In this document: positions 51,986 through 59,681 of the stretch, piece by piece
How positions within the stretch are numbered: position 1 is the first letter of the stretch
Layout of the letters: each line of letters opens with the position of its first letter
From: Polyangiaceae bacterium
GTDB lineage: Bacteria; Myxococcota_A; Polyangia; Polyangiales; Polyangiaceae
Length of the DNA stretch: 64,000 nt
Assembly: GCA_013361525.1 (NCBI GenBank)
Contig: JABFXY010000076.1
Coordinates: 1-64,000, forward strand
Direction: 5' to 3'
Notes under the pieces: generated by a model
Told to the model about the DNA's origin: nothing
The model's database searches: none
Seen by the model: the letters and a program-made list of their open reading frames with translations, nothing else
Program-made: the position numbers and the translations under genes

Positions 51986-52335
51986 CCAGACTTCTTGATG
52001 CCTAGCGTCGCGTACGCGAGGACGTCTTTGCGTGGGGTGCGCTCGACCGCTTCGATCCGGCTCGTGATCAGCTGTCGCGCGTGCCCCGTGTCGTTCTTGT
52101 AGGTGAAGTACATCGCGTCGCCCGGGCAGGGCGCCTCGAGGCTCGGCACGACCGCGCCGTTGTCGAAGAACCGCACGCCGCCCTCGACCTTGAGCGAAAC
52201 GGCGATGTGCCCTTCACACCAGCGCTTCGAATTGCGGTCGCGCACCGCGACCACGACCTCGTCCTTCAAGTGGTATTCGGTGTTTCGCGTGACGATCACG
52301 CGGTGACGCCTTCGGTCCGGTCCGTTCCAGCTCAT
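51961..52335 (-). CDS. small conserved-looking protein of unknown function
   Basis: A 124-residue protein without signal peptide or transmembrane helix. Seen: RRHRVIVTRNTEYHLKDEVV, VRDRNSKRW, the acidic/Gly segment SLKVEGGVRFFDN and FTYKNDTGHARQLITSRIEA. It resembles a compact beta-strand fold, but I do not recognise a family. Its 3' end overlaps the 3' end of the rhodanese-MoeB gene on the opposite strand, and its start faces repeat copy B. Confidence 0.6.
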   Translation of the reverse strand: MSWNGPDRRRHRVIVTRNTEYHLKDEVVVAVRDRNSKRWCEGHIAVSLKVEGGVRFFDNGAVVPSLEAPCPGDAMYFTYKNDTGHARQLITSRIEAVERTPRKDVLAYATLGIKKSGQALQKPS

Positions 52336-52387
52336 GTTCGAAGGCTAGGATCCGCATCTCGGCGCGGCCAAATTCGAGAACACCGAA

Positions 52388-52518
52388 GAGGGGTCGCCAA
52401 GAGCGCCAAGGGCAGAAGGAGAAAGAGGAGAGAATTTTTCGTCGGCGTTCCGAAGCCGACCTTCTTCCTCCCTCTTCTTCCTCCTTCTGCTCCTTGGCGC
52501 CCTTGGCGACTCCTCTCT
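52388..52518. repeat. long-hairpin intergenic repeat, copy B
   Basis: Imperfect inverted repeat of about 130 bp. Left arm: GAGGGGTCGCCAAG-AG-CGCCAAG, then GGCAGAAGGAGAAAGAGGAG. Right arm on the minus strand: AGAGAGGAGTCGCCAAG-GG-CGCCAAG, then GAGCAGAAGGAGGAAGAAG. Only the dinucleotide between the two CGCCAAG words differs among the four arms of copies A and B (CG, TA, AG, GG). It lies between two diverging genes in the 243-bp gap that would have to hold both promoters. Confidence 0.88.
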
Positions 52519-52578
52519 CTTCTCTTCTCTCTTGGCCCCATTAGGGGTGCGTCAGGCACGATCCGATTCCCGCGGAAT

Positions 52579-53010
52579 ATGTCGCCACGACCCGGCATCA
52601 CCAAAGTACGTCGCCCTCCTTATGTCTCGAGGACGACGAAGTCGTTCGTCAAGACGCTCGATGCCGCGGTCAAGGCGTGGGTCGAGCTCGCCGACGTCGT
52701 GAGCGAAGGGTCGACCCGCGAGGATGCGGGAGGCCGCGCAACGTATTTCGGATCTTCTTCCATCCTGCTCGAGTGGGATCGCGCGCCCGCCGAGGAGCTG
52801 CGTGATCCTGCGCTCGCGCCGGTGCTCGCGAACGATCCTCATCTCAAGCTGCGCGTCCTTCGGATCGCGCGGCGAGAAGCCGAGGCGCGCGGCGGTGAGC
52901 TGCGCGCGATGCGCGCCGACCTCGTCGCGCGCACGTCGCGACGTGGTCTGATGCTCGTCGTCGACGTCGAGGCGACGGTCTCTTCGCTCGTCAAGATCTC
53001 CCGCGGATGA
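52579..53010 (+). CDS. small protein of unknown function
   Basis: A 143-residue soluble protein starting at ATG 52579 (gcggaat upstream). It is mixed alpha/beta, with a C-terminal region rich in Arg and Ala (ARREAEARGGELRAMRADLV) ending in VDVEATVSSLVKISRG. No signal peptide, transmembrane segment or known motif can be seen. First of four closely spaced plus-strand genes with the MerR-TPR protein (92 bases downstream), so it could belong to the same unit. Confidence 0.55.
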   Translation: MSPRPGITKVRRPPYVSRTTKSFVKTLDAAVKAWVELADVVSEGSTREDAGGRATYFGSSSILLEWDRAPAEELRDPALAPVLANDPHLKLRVLRIARREAEARGGELRAMRADLVARTSRRGLMLVVDVEATVSSLVKISRG

Positions 53011-53102
53011 TCGACGAACACGCTTCACTCTTGACGCCTGCACGCACGTGTTCGAACCCGAGGCGCGTCGCACGACGAACGGACACCGTGACGCCGGTCG
53101 GG

Positions 53103-54146
53103 ATGAGCAAACGAAACAAGAGCGACGACGACAAGGTCATCCACGTCGTGTTCGGGCCTGGGGGCGGGCGCGTCGAAGCACCGAGCGCCGACGGGTCTGC
53201 GCGCGCGCATGGAGTGTCCGGTTCGTACGATCTCGGCCACCTCCCGGAGGAAGCCGATGTCCCTCGATCCGGCCGCGAGCCGGTCAGCGATCTGTTCTCA
53301 CTCGGTGAGGTGTCGCGCCTTCTCGGGCTCTCGACAGGTCGCTTGCGCAGCCTCGACAAGAATGGCGTCGTCGAGCCTTCGGGCCGTCGCCGCGGTCGAC
53401 GCGCGTACACCTTTCAGGACCTCATCGCCCTTCGCGCGGCACGCGATCTGCTCGCGAAGAAGGTGCGCCTGCGCGACGTCGCACGCGCCATCGAGAGCAT
53501 CCGTTGCGCTTTGCCTCGCGTCACGCGTCCGCTCGCGGAGCTGACCATCATCTCCGACGGCCGGCAGGTCGTGCTCAAGTCCGAGGCCGGCAACTACGAG
53601 CCGATCTCCGGTCAGATGATCCTCGACTTCGAGGTGAAGTCCCTGCGCGACGACGTCGTTCGCGTTTTGCGTCCTAGCGCAGGCCGCGCCCGGGCGAAGA
53701 CGGCGTACGATCTCTACGTCCGCGCGAGCCAGCTCGATGAAGATCCGAGCACGGTCCCCGAGGCGGAAGATCTCTACCGGCGCGCCATCGAGCTCGATCC
53801 TTGGCTCGCCATCGCCTACACGAACCTCGGCAATATCTGCTTCCGCCGCGGCGAAGAGGATCGTGCCGTGGAGCTCTACCGTCGCGCGCTCATGATCGAC
53901 GTCGCGCAGCCGGAGGCTCAATACAACCTCGGTTACGTGATGCTCGAGCGGGGAAACCCGGGCGAAGCGATCGAATTCTTCAACGGCGCCATCAAGAGCG
54001 ACCCGCGCTTCGCCGACGCATATTTCAACCTCGCGATGGCGTACGAGCAGACGGGCAAGGCCGAGCAGGCCCGCCCGTGCTGGCGCAAATACCTCGAGAT
54101 CGAGCCCACCGGAACTTGGGCAGATATCGCCCGCCGTCACCTTTAG
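53103..54146 (+). CDS. MerR-type HTH - TPR fusion protein
   Basis: A 347-residue protein from ATG 53103. Residues 62-130 are a MerR-like winged HTH (SLGEVSRLLGLSTGRLRSLD, then GRRAYTFQDLIALRAARDLL). A middle segment follows, then from about 195 to 345 TPR repeats (AEDLYRRAIELDPWLAIAYT, NLGNICFRRGEEDRAVELYR, AQYNLGYVMLERGNPGEAIE, AYFNLAMAYEQTGKAEQARP). MerR domains usually dimerise through a coiled coil and bind an effector; here TPR replaces the effector domain, so it may regulate transcription through protein partners. It precedes the histone-tailed protein gene by 16 bases. Confidence 0.85.
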   Translation: MSKRNKSDDDKVIHVVFGPGGGRVEAPSADGSARAHGVSGSYDLGHLPEEADVPRSGREPVSDLFSLGEVSRLLGLSTGRLRSLDKNGVVEPSGRRRGRRAYTFQDLIALRAARDLLAKKVRLRDVARAIESIRCALPRVTRPLAELTIISDGRQVVLKSEAGNYEPISGQMILDFEVKSLRDDVVRVLRPSAGRARAKTAYDLYVRASQLDEDPSTVPEAEDLYRRAIELDPWLAIAYTNLGNICFRRGEEDRAVELYRRALMIDVAQPEAQYNLGYVMLERGNPGEAIEFFNGAIKSDPRFADAYFNLAMAYEQTGKAEQARPCWRKYLEIEPTGTWADIARRHL

Positions 54147-54162
54147 TGGTAAGCGGCATCTC

Positions 54163-55431
54163 GTGACAGGAGAACCCGATAGCCCCCTCCTCGCGCTCGC
54201 GCGAGGCCGCCAGCTCGCCGTGGTCACGGTCGACGCGCTGAAGAAGGCCGGCCACATCGTGGTGGCGCCCGGTGGGACGGAGCAGCTCCTGCGCGATCTG
54301 GAGCAGCTCATCGATCCGGTCCTCGCGAGGATCCTGCCGAAGGTCGATCGGAGCCCGATCATGGGCGAGGTCTCGAGCACCTTCGGCGACGAAGCGACGG
54401 ACGAGGCGGTGGAAGAGCTCGTCACGGCGGTGCGCGAAGCGCTGCTCGACTCCGACGGCGTCGAGGACGTGTTCGCCGAAGATCGGGTGATCGAGCGCCT
54501 CATCTTCCGGACCTTCGCGGAGACGCTGCGCGCCTTCGCCCTCCACCACCAAGAGGAAGAGGAGGAAGAGCGGCCGCCGATCAGTGTCCGGCTCGATACG
54601 CTCGGCTACGTCGCCGCCGCGGCCGCAAAGAGCGCCGACGACGACACGCTGCGAGAGGCGCTCGATCGCGCCGCCGAAGCCGCCCAGAGCGAGCTCAAGA
54701 CGTTCGACGACAAGACGCGCACGGCGTTCTTCCGCCCTGTCGATCCCGATCCGGAGCGGCGCCTCGACATCGAGTCTGCGATCGAGGAGGAGCTGTCGGA
54801 TCTCGTCGACCTCGGCATGGTGGAGCTGCCCACCGTCAAGAAGACGCTCCCCCTCCCCGAGCTCAACGACGCCGGGCGAAAGGCGCTGCGCCGCAGGCTC
54901 GACGAGCTCGCGCAGAAACATCTCGGCATCGCGGTGTGTCCGGGCTCTTGGGATTGGTCGGAAGACAAGCGATCGATCCTGCTGGTGTTCACGCCGCTCA
55001 CCGAGCCGGACAACGCGCTCATCGACCGCGTCACGGAGACGTTTCGCCTGGAGCTCGACTCGTTCCCGCCCGTCGTGGCGGACGAGGCTCCCCCCTCCGC
55101 ACGGGGCCCGAGCAGCCGGGGAGCCCGCGCGACGTCGGCCGAGCCGCCCCCGCCGAGCGCCGATGCAGCGTTCGCGATGCGCGTGCTGAAGGCCGCGGGT
55201 GCGACGGTCACGGTGCCGAAGGCACCTCCATCGAGGCCGAAGCAGGACGAGCCGCCTCCTTCATCCCGAAAGGCGCCTCCGAAGACGAGCGCGACCCCGA
55301 AAGCCAAGGCGACGAAGAAGACGCCGGCAAAGTCGACGCCGGCGAAGTCCGCTCCCGCGAAGTCGGCTCCCGCGAAGTCGGCGCCGGCCAAATCCTCGGC
55401 GCGCTCCGCACCTTCGCGCAAGCGACCCTGA
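54163..55431 (+). CDS. protein of unknown function with histone-H1-like Lys/Ala/Pro tail
   Basis: A 422-residue protein with a GTG start at 54163. Residues 1-300 are acidic, with an alpha/beta look (LALARGRQLAVVTVDALKKA, LEQLIDPVLARILPKVDR); no family recognised. The C-terminal 70 residues are basic and low complexity, with repeated TPAKS/APAKS units like histone H1 and other bacterial H1-like tails. The tail probably binds DNA or another polyanion non-specifically. It is 16 bases downstream of the MerR-TPR gene and 16 bases before the PanE-like gene. Confidence 0.7.
   Translation: MTGEPDSPLLALARGRQLAVVTVDALKKAGHIVVAPGGTEQLLRDLEQLIDPVLARILPKVDRSPIMGEVSSTFGDEATDEAVEELVTAVREALLDSDGVEDVFAEDRVIERLIFRTFAETLRAFALHHQEEEEEERPPISVRLDTLGYVAAAAAKSADDDTLREALDRAAEAAQSELKTFDDKTRTAFFRPVDPDPERRLDIESAIEEELSDLVDLGMVELPTVKKTLPLPELNDAGRKALRRRLDELAQKHLGIAVCPGSWDWSEDKRSILLVFTPLTEPDNALIDRVTETFRLELDSFPPVVADEAPPSARGPSSRGARATSAEPPPPSADAAFAMRVLKAAGATVTVPKAPPSRPKQDEPPPSSRKAPPKTSATPKAKATKKTPAKSTPAKSAPAKSAPAKSAPAKSSARSAPSRKRP
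55323..55397 (+). repeat. 15-bp tandem repeat encoding (T/A)PAKS units
   Basis: About five 15-base units with a consensus near ccggcgaagtcggct run in frame and encode TPAKS, TPAKS, APAKS, APAKS, APAKS, APAKS-like steps of the basic tail. Units differ mostly at third positions, so it is an old, selected repeat or one grown by slippage. Confidence 0.8.
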
Positions 55432-55447
55432 GAGCGAAGGAACCGCT

Positions 55448-56434
55448 ATGCGTGCGTTGGTCGTCGGCGCGGGAGCCGTAGGTCGCGTCTACGGCCATCA
55501 CCTCGCGCGCGCCGGCGCCGACGTCGCGGTGTACGTGCGGCCTGCACATCGAAAACAGGCCGAGGACGGCTACGTTCTCAGCGAGATTCGGCTCCTCGGC
55601 GCTCGGCGTACGCACACGTTTCGTCCGTCGCGTGTGGTCAGTGAGCCGTCCGACCTCGCGTCGCTCGGGCCGATCGATCAGGTGTGGCTCTGCTTGCCGA
55701 CCACGGCGCTCGACGAAGAGCTCCTCGAGCGGTTCGGGGACGCCTTCCCGCGCGCGAGCATCGTCGTCATGACGCCGGGCCATTTCGTGAAGGAGCTCGT
55801 CTGCCGCGCGGTCGGCGCCCGACGAGCCGTCTTCGGCGTCATCGGCATGTTGAGCTACCTCTCGCCGCTCGAGGGCAGCGACGATCCACGTGAGCAAGCG
55901 ACACCGAGCGGGATCGCGTATTTTCTCGCGCGAACGAAGCTGTCCTCGGCTTCGGAGCGGCGCGCGCTCGATGCGGCGAAGGCGCTCGAGCACGGCGGAT
56001 GTCCCGCCGAGGTCGTGGCAGATGCAACCGCCGAGGTCACGCTCAGCAGCGCCGTGCTCATGCCGGTCATGGCGACCTTGGAGGTCGCCGAGTGGTCGCT
56101 TTCGAAGTTCGCCGAGGAGCAATTCGCGTCGCTCGCATCAGCGGCGATCGCAGAGGCGCTCGCCGTCGCGACAGCCCTCACCGGGCGCTCGGATCCGTTC
56201 GCGCCGATCGTCAGCAACGCACTGCCGCTGCGCCTCGGCGCGCGGATCGCGCCGCGGTTTGCACCGTTCGACGTCGAGGGCTTCTTGCGCGTGCACTTCA
56301 CGAAGGTCGACGAGCAGACGCGTTTGCTCCTCGAAGAGAACGTCACCCACGCAAAACGCCTGGGTCTTCCGCACGCGGCGCTCGACGACCTCCTATCCGA
56401 GCTTACGCAGCGTCGGTCTCGCTCGAAGGCGTGA
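55448..56434 (+). CDS. ketopantoate reductase (PanE/ApbA)-like protein
   Basis: A 328-residue NAD(P)-binding protein starting at ATG 55448 with an AAGGA site. The N-terminal Rossmann motif is VVGAGAVGRVYGHHLARAGA, with VYVRPAH for the cofactor, and a later LPTTALDEELL. The C-terminal half is helical with the ApbA-like pattern VTLSSAVLMPVMATLEVAEW, but the conserved Lys/Asn/Glu of true ketopantoate reductases are not easy to place, so the substrate may differ. It ends within the 3' end of the converging metallophosphoesterase gene (32-base overlap). Confidence 0.72.
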   Translation: MRALVVGAGAVGRVYGHHLARAGADVAVYVRPAHRKQAEDGYVLSEIRLLGARRTHTFRPSRVVSEPSDLASLGPIDQVWLCLPTTALDEELLERFGDAFPRASIVVMTPGHFVKELVCRAVGARRAVFGVIGMLSYLSPLEGSDDPREQATPSGIAYFLARTKLSSASERRALDAAKALEHGGCPAEVVADATAEVTLSSAVLMPVMATLEVAEWSLSKFAEEQFASLASAAIAEALAVATALTGRSDPFAPIVSNALPLRLGARIAPRFAPFDVEGFLRVHFTKVDEQTRLLLEENVTHAKRLGLPHAALDDLLSELTQRRSRSKA

Positions 56435-57827
56435 AGCGGCGCGGCCCCGATTCCGAGTCCCAGGCGAGGAGCGAGGCGACCGTCCGCCCGTCCACTTCGG
56501 TGAGCACGAGGTGCGTTCGCGTCGAGGGCTTGGCGCTCGGGTTGTCCTCGTCGTCCTCCTCCGCCCAAGCGCCGACGTTGACGTATTCGGTTCCGCTCGA
56601 GGTCTTGCGGATCTCCGGCGAGTGCGTGTGACCCATGACGACGAACGCCGTCGGCAACAGCGTGCAAACACGCGCCGCACGCTCACGGAGCGCTTCGCTC
56701 GGGTCGATGCTGCCCCGCGCGCGGTAGAACAGCCAAGCGCCGGTGGCCGCGCTCAGGACGCATGCTCCGACGGCGACGCCGAGCAGCGGCGTCCACCGAG
56801 CGACCAGCAGCCAAACGAGCCCTGCCAGCATCAACAGAGAGAACACGACGCGGTCGAGCATCACGCCCGCGAGGACGCGGATGAGGCTCCTCGTCACGGG
56901 CGGCTTGTGCAACGACGCGAGCGCTCGCAGCTTCAGGACGCTGATATTTCGCGCCTCTGCGAGCAGCGACATTTTGCGCTCGTGCTCCTTTTTGACCCAG
57001 GCGCTGGTGCTCTTCATTCCGTGCCGCCAGAGCACGAGCAGCGCGCCGATCGCGACGACGAAGCGCCTGCCCAGCCCGACGAGCCCCCCCAGCCCCAGCT
57101 TCATCGCGAACCTGACATAGTCGAGAGCGCTCGCGTGCTCGTGTCCCGACTCCTTCATACCGCGTGTCGGACGAACCACCCGCCGCAAGAGCACGTCGGC
57201 GATGGACCTGTCGGTCCTGCGCGGATCCGATGGGAGCACCGGAAAAAGCACGTGCTCGTAGGCGCAATAGTCGTCGTACTGGTGCCCGTGCTCGATGTAG
57301 ACGACGCCTTCCTCGTAATAAAACCAATCGGAGAACTCGATTCGTTCGGGCGCCTGTGCCCCGAACTCGAGCAAGATCTCCCGAAACGTCGCTTGCACCG
57401 CCTCCCAGTGGAACTCGACGTCGTGGTTGCCGCGCACGATCACCATCGTGTTGCCCGCCGCGACGAAACGCGCCATGGCCAAGAACACGTCGCGGTGGTG
57501 CTCCGCGACGCAGCGTAGCTTCGCGATCGTATGGTCCGTCGCGCTGCCGAGGCCGTATTCGCGCTCCTCCTCGGTCGGCTCGGTCTGCAGCTCGCACGTG
57601 ATCGGGGTCACCGCCATACCGACGAAATCGACGAGATCACCGGCGAAGACGATGCGCCAAGGCCGCCTGCCTTCGCGCCGGCACCGATACCAATCGAGGA
57701 GCGCGACGAGCTCGCGATCCCTTCGGCTGGCCGCGCGACCCCGTGGCGGCGCATCTGGACGTGCGTGTTGGATGAGGTCGCTTCCGAGATGAATGTCGGA
57801 CAGTACGATCAAGTTGTGCGACGTCAT
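56403..57827 (-). CDS. membrane-associated metallophosphoesterase
   Basis: A 474-residue protein from ATG 57827. Calcineurin-like phosphoesterase motifs: LIVLSDIHLG (D-x-H), VFAGDLVDFVG (GD), VIVRGNHDVEFH (GNHD), VYIEHGHQYDDY (H) and, near the C-terminus, VVMGHTHSPEI (GHTH). Two or three hydrophobic helices (FSLLMLAGLVWLLVARWTPL, LLGVAVGACVLSAATGAWLF) are inserted between the phosphatase halves. Related enzymes include LpxH-like UDP-diacylglucosamine hydrolases, but the inserted helices and length argue for a separate group; substrate unknown. Confidence 0.83.
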   Translation of the reverse strand: MTSHNLIVLSDIHLGSDLIQHARPDAPPRGRAASRRDRELVALLDWYRCRREGRRPWRIVFAGDLVDFVGMAVTPITCELQTEPTEEEREYGLGSATDHTIAKLRCVAEHHRDVFLAMARFVAAGNTMVIVRGNHDVEFHWEAVQATFREILLEFGAQAPERIEFSDWFYYEEGVVYIEHGHQYDDYCAYEHVLFPVLPSDPRRTDRSIADVLLRRVVRPTRGMKESGHEHASALDYVRFAMKLGLGGLVGLGRRFVVAIGALLVLWRHGMKSTSAWVKKEHERKMSLLAEARNISVLKLRALASLHKPPVTRSLIRVLAGVMLDRVVFSLLMLAGLVWLLVARWTPLLGVAVGACVLSAATGAWLFYRARGSIDPSEALRERAARVCTLLPTAFVVMGHTHSPEIRKTSSGTEYVNVGAWAEEDDEDNPSAKPSTRTHLVLTEVDGRTVASLLAWDSESGPRRFTPSSETDAA

Positions 57828-57861
57828 GAGGCCGCGCCTCCCCGCTGAAGCTGGCTCGCGC

Positions 57862-57875
57862 GTGGGTTTTCCCAC
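57862..57875. other. small hairpin in divergent gap
   Basis: GTGGG-tttt-CCCAC forms a 5-bp stem in the 278-bp gap between the metallophosphoesterase gene and the TPR-PEGA gene. It could be an operator or leader structure. The rest of the gap holds no other feature that I recognise; the GGGGAGG ribosome-binding site of the next gene is at 58094-58100. Confidence 0.3.
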
Positions 57876-58105
57876 TCACAACTGTAGCTGCGTGCAGACG
57901 AACAGCACGTCGCGGGCCAACCCACCTCCCCGCCCGCTTCACAGCCGTTCCCGGGCTACGCGCGAGTTACTTCCCCTGGAGGGGGTGTGCCCGATATCTT
58001 CGGGTGTGGCGTTCGAGCCCACGGAGGGTGCTGGTGAGGCGGCTTCCAGCGCTCGCCTTGGTTCGAACGTCTCGACGGGTCCGCTCGGGATCCGGGGAGG
58101 CACGA

Positions 58106-59110
58106 ATGCGAGCTCGCTTACGATGGACCATCCCAACCTTCGCGATTGCCCTCGGCGTCGCACAAAACAGCGCCCTGGCCGAAGGGGTACCGGTCACGCA
58201 GGCGACCGACGATCAAAAGGCCCAGGCGACGGCGCTGTTCCAGCGCGCCCAGGACAAGGAGAAGGCTGGCGACCACGAGGGTGCGCTCGCCGACCTGCGA
58301 GGCTCGTTCGACGTCGTCGCGAGCCCGAATACGCGCCTTCTCATCATGCGCTCGCTCGTCTCCATGGGCCGCTTCGCCGAGGCCTATCGTGAGGCCGCCG
58401 CGACCGAGCGTCTCGCCCAGGAAGCCGCCCAAGCCGACCCCAAATACGAAGAGACGTACAAGTCCGTCCAAGCGGAGCGCGCCGAGCTCAACAAGAAGGT
58501 CGGTTTCGTGAAGGTCGACGTCGCAGGTCGCGGCGGCGAGCTCGTCGTCGGCGGGCGCGCAGTCGCTGCCGACGAAAAGGATTCGCCGATCCCGGCGAAC
58601 CCGGGACAGGTGGAGGTCCTGCTCCGCGACTCGCGCGGCGTCGTCGACACCAAGGTCGTCGACGTGAAGGCCGGTGCGGAATCATCGGTGTCGTTCGCGC
58701 CACCCGTCCCTCAAAAACCCGTCGAGACGACACCTGCGCCGTCGACGAGCGGCTCGATGAGCCCGTTCGACATGGGCACCGGCCAGCGAATCACGGGCAT
58801 CGTGTTCGCAGGCGTCGGCGTCGTCGGTATGGGACTGTTCGCGGGGTTCGGAGCAGCGAGCCAATCGACCTTCTCCGACCTGGAAGACCAATGTCCGAAT
58901 GGGCGCTGCCCGGCGAGCCTCCAAGAAGACGCGGACCAAGGCCGCAGCTTCCAAACGGCCGCGAATGTCAGCGTCGCCATCGGCGCCATCGGCCTCGCCG
59001 CGGGTGCCGCGCTCATCATCCCCACGTTCTTCGCGGGTGACGACAAGAAGACCGCATGGACGAACCTCCAAGTCGGCGCTGGATACCTCGGTTACAAGGG
59101 GGAATTCTGA
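58106..59110 (+). CDS. exported TPR/PEGA-like protein with membrane hairpin
   Basis: A 334-residue protein with a strong GGGGAGG site before ATG 58106. Signal peptide (RARLRWTIPTFAIALGVAQN, cleavage near ALA). Residues 35-130 are a TPR-like helical region (LFQRAQDKEKAGDHEGALAD). Residues 135-205 are a PEGA-like beta domain (GFVKVDVAGRGGELVVGGRA). Two hydrophobic helices (TGIVFAGVGVVGMGLFAGFG and VAIGAIGLAAGAALIIPTFF) flank a short loop with two Cys (QCPNGRCP). This architecture is common in myxobacteria, often beside kinases and lipoproteins. The next lipoprotein gene starts one base after its stop. Confidence 0.75.
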   Translation: MRARLRWTIPTFAIALGVAQNSALAEGVPVTQATDDQKAQATALFQRAQDKEKAGDHEGALADLRGSFDVVASPNTRLLIMRSLVSMGRFAEAYREAAATERLAQEAAQADPKYEETYKSVQAERAELNKKVGFVKVDVAGRGGELVVGGRAVAADEKDSPIPANPGQVEVLLRDSRGVVDTKVVDVKAGAESSVSFAPPVPQKPVETTPAPSTSGSMSPFDMGTGQRITGIVFAGVGVVGMGLFAGFGAASQSTFSDLEDQCPNGRCPASLQEDADQGRSFQTAANVSVAIGAIGLAAGAALIIPTFFAGDDKKTAWTNLQVGAGYLGYKGEF

Positions 59111-59111
59111 G

Positions 59112-59681
59112 ATGCGTTATCTACCTCTCGCCGTCTTCGTCTTAGGCCTCGGCTGCACCAACGACTACGACCAATTCACGTTCGGCGGCGGCAGCCCCGG
59201 AACCGGTGGAACGCCCGGGACCGGTGGCTCGTCGGGCCCGACCGGCGGGCAGAGCACTTCGAACGGCGGCGCCCCGTCGACCGGCGGTGAAGGTGGAATG
59301 GGCGGCACGCCCACGACCGACGGCGGCATGGGTGGTATGCCCGGGACGGGCGGCATGCCGCCGGGTGTCGAGGTGCCCTGCGGCGGTGAGACCTGTAACG
59401 TCGACGCGGGCGAGGAGTGCTGCATCGACAACGATGGGGCGCCCTTTGGCACGTGCAAATCGAACTGCGCGGGCTTCGAGGCCTCGCTCGAGTGCAACGA
59501 GCCGGCTGATTGCCCGGGCCAGCTTTGCTGTCTCGACGACTCCGGCGGCAACCTGGACGGCTCCCATTGCGGCGACTTCTGCGGCGATGAAGAGCTCTGC
59601 GACCCGGCCAACCCCGATTGCGGCGGGGGAGACTGCGTCCAACACCCCGATTTGCCGGACGGCTACTTCTTCTGCGATTGA
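59112..59681 (+). CDS. Gly-rich, Cys-rich lipoprotein
   Basis: A 189-residue lipoprotein (MRYLPLAVFVLGLGC lipobox). A Gly/Thr/Pro-rich spacer of about 65 residues (GTGG repeats) leads to a Cys-rich domain with paired Cys (CGGETCNVDAGEECCIDN, CPGQLCCLDD, CGDFCGDEELCD, DCVQHPD). Probably an extended surface stalk with a disulfide-bonded head. Its ATG is one base past the stop of the PEGA-like gene, so they are co-translated. The 3' end overlaps the converging glycosyltransferase gene by 19 bases. Confidence 0.72.
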   Translation: MRYLPLAVFVLGLGCTNDYDQFTFGGGSPGTGGTPGTGGSSGPTGGQSTSNGGAPSTGGEGGMGGTPTTDGGMGGMPGTGGMPPGVEVPCGGETCNVDAGEECCIDNDGAPFGTCKSNCAGFEASLECNEPADCPGQLCCLDDSGGNLDGSHCGDFCGDEELCDPANPDCGGGDCVQHPDLPDGYFFCD

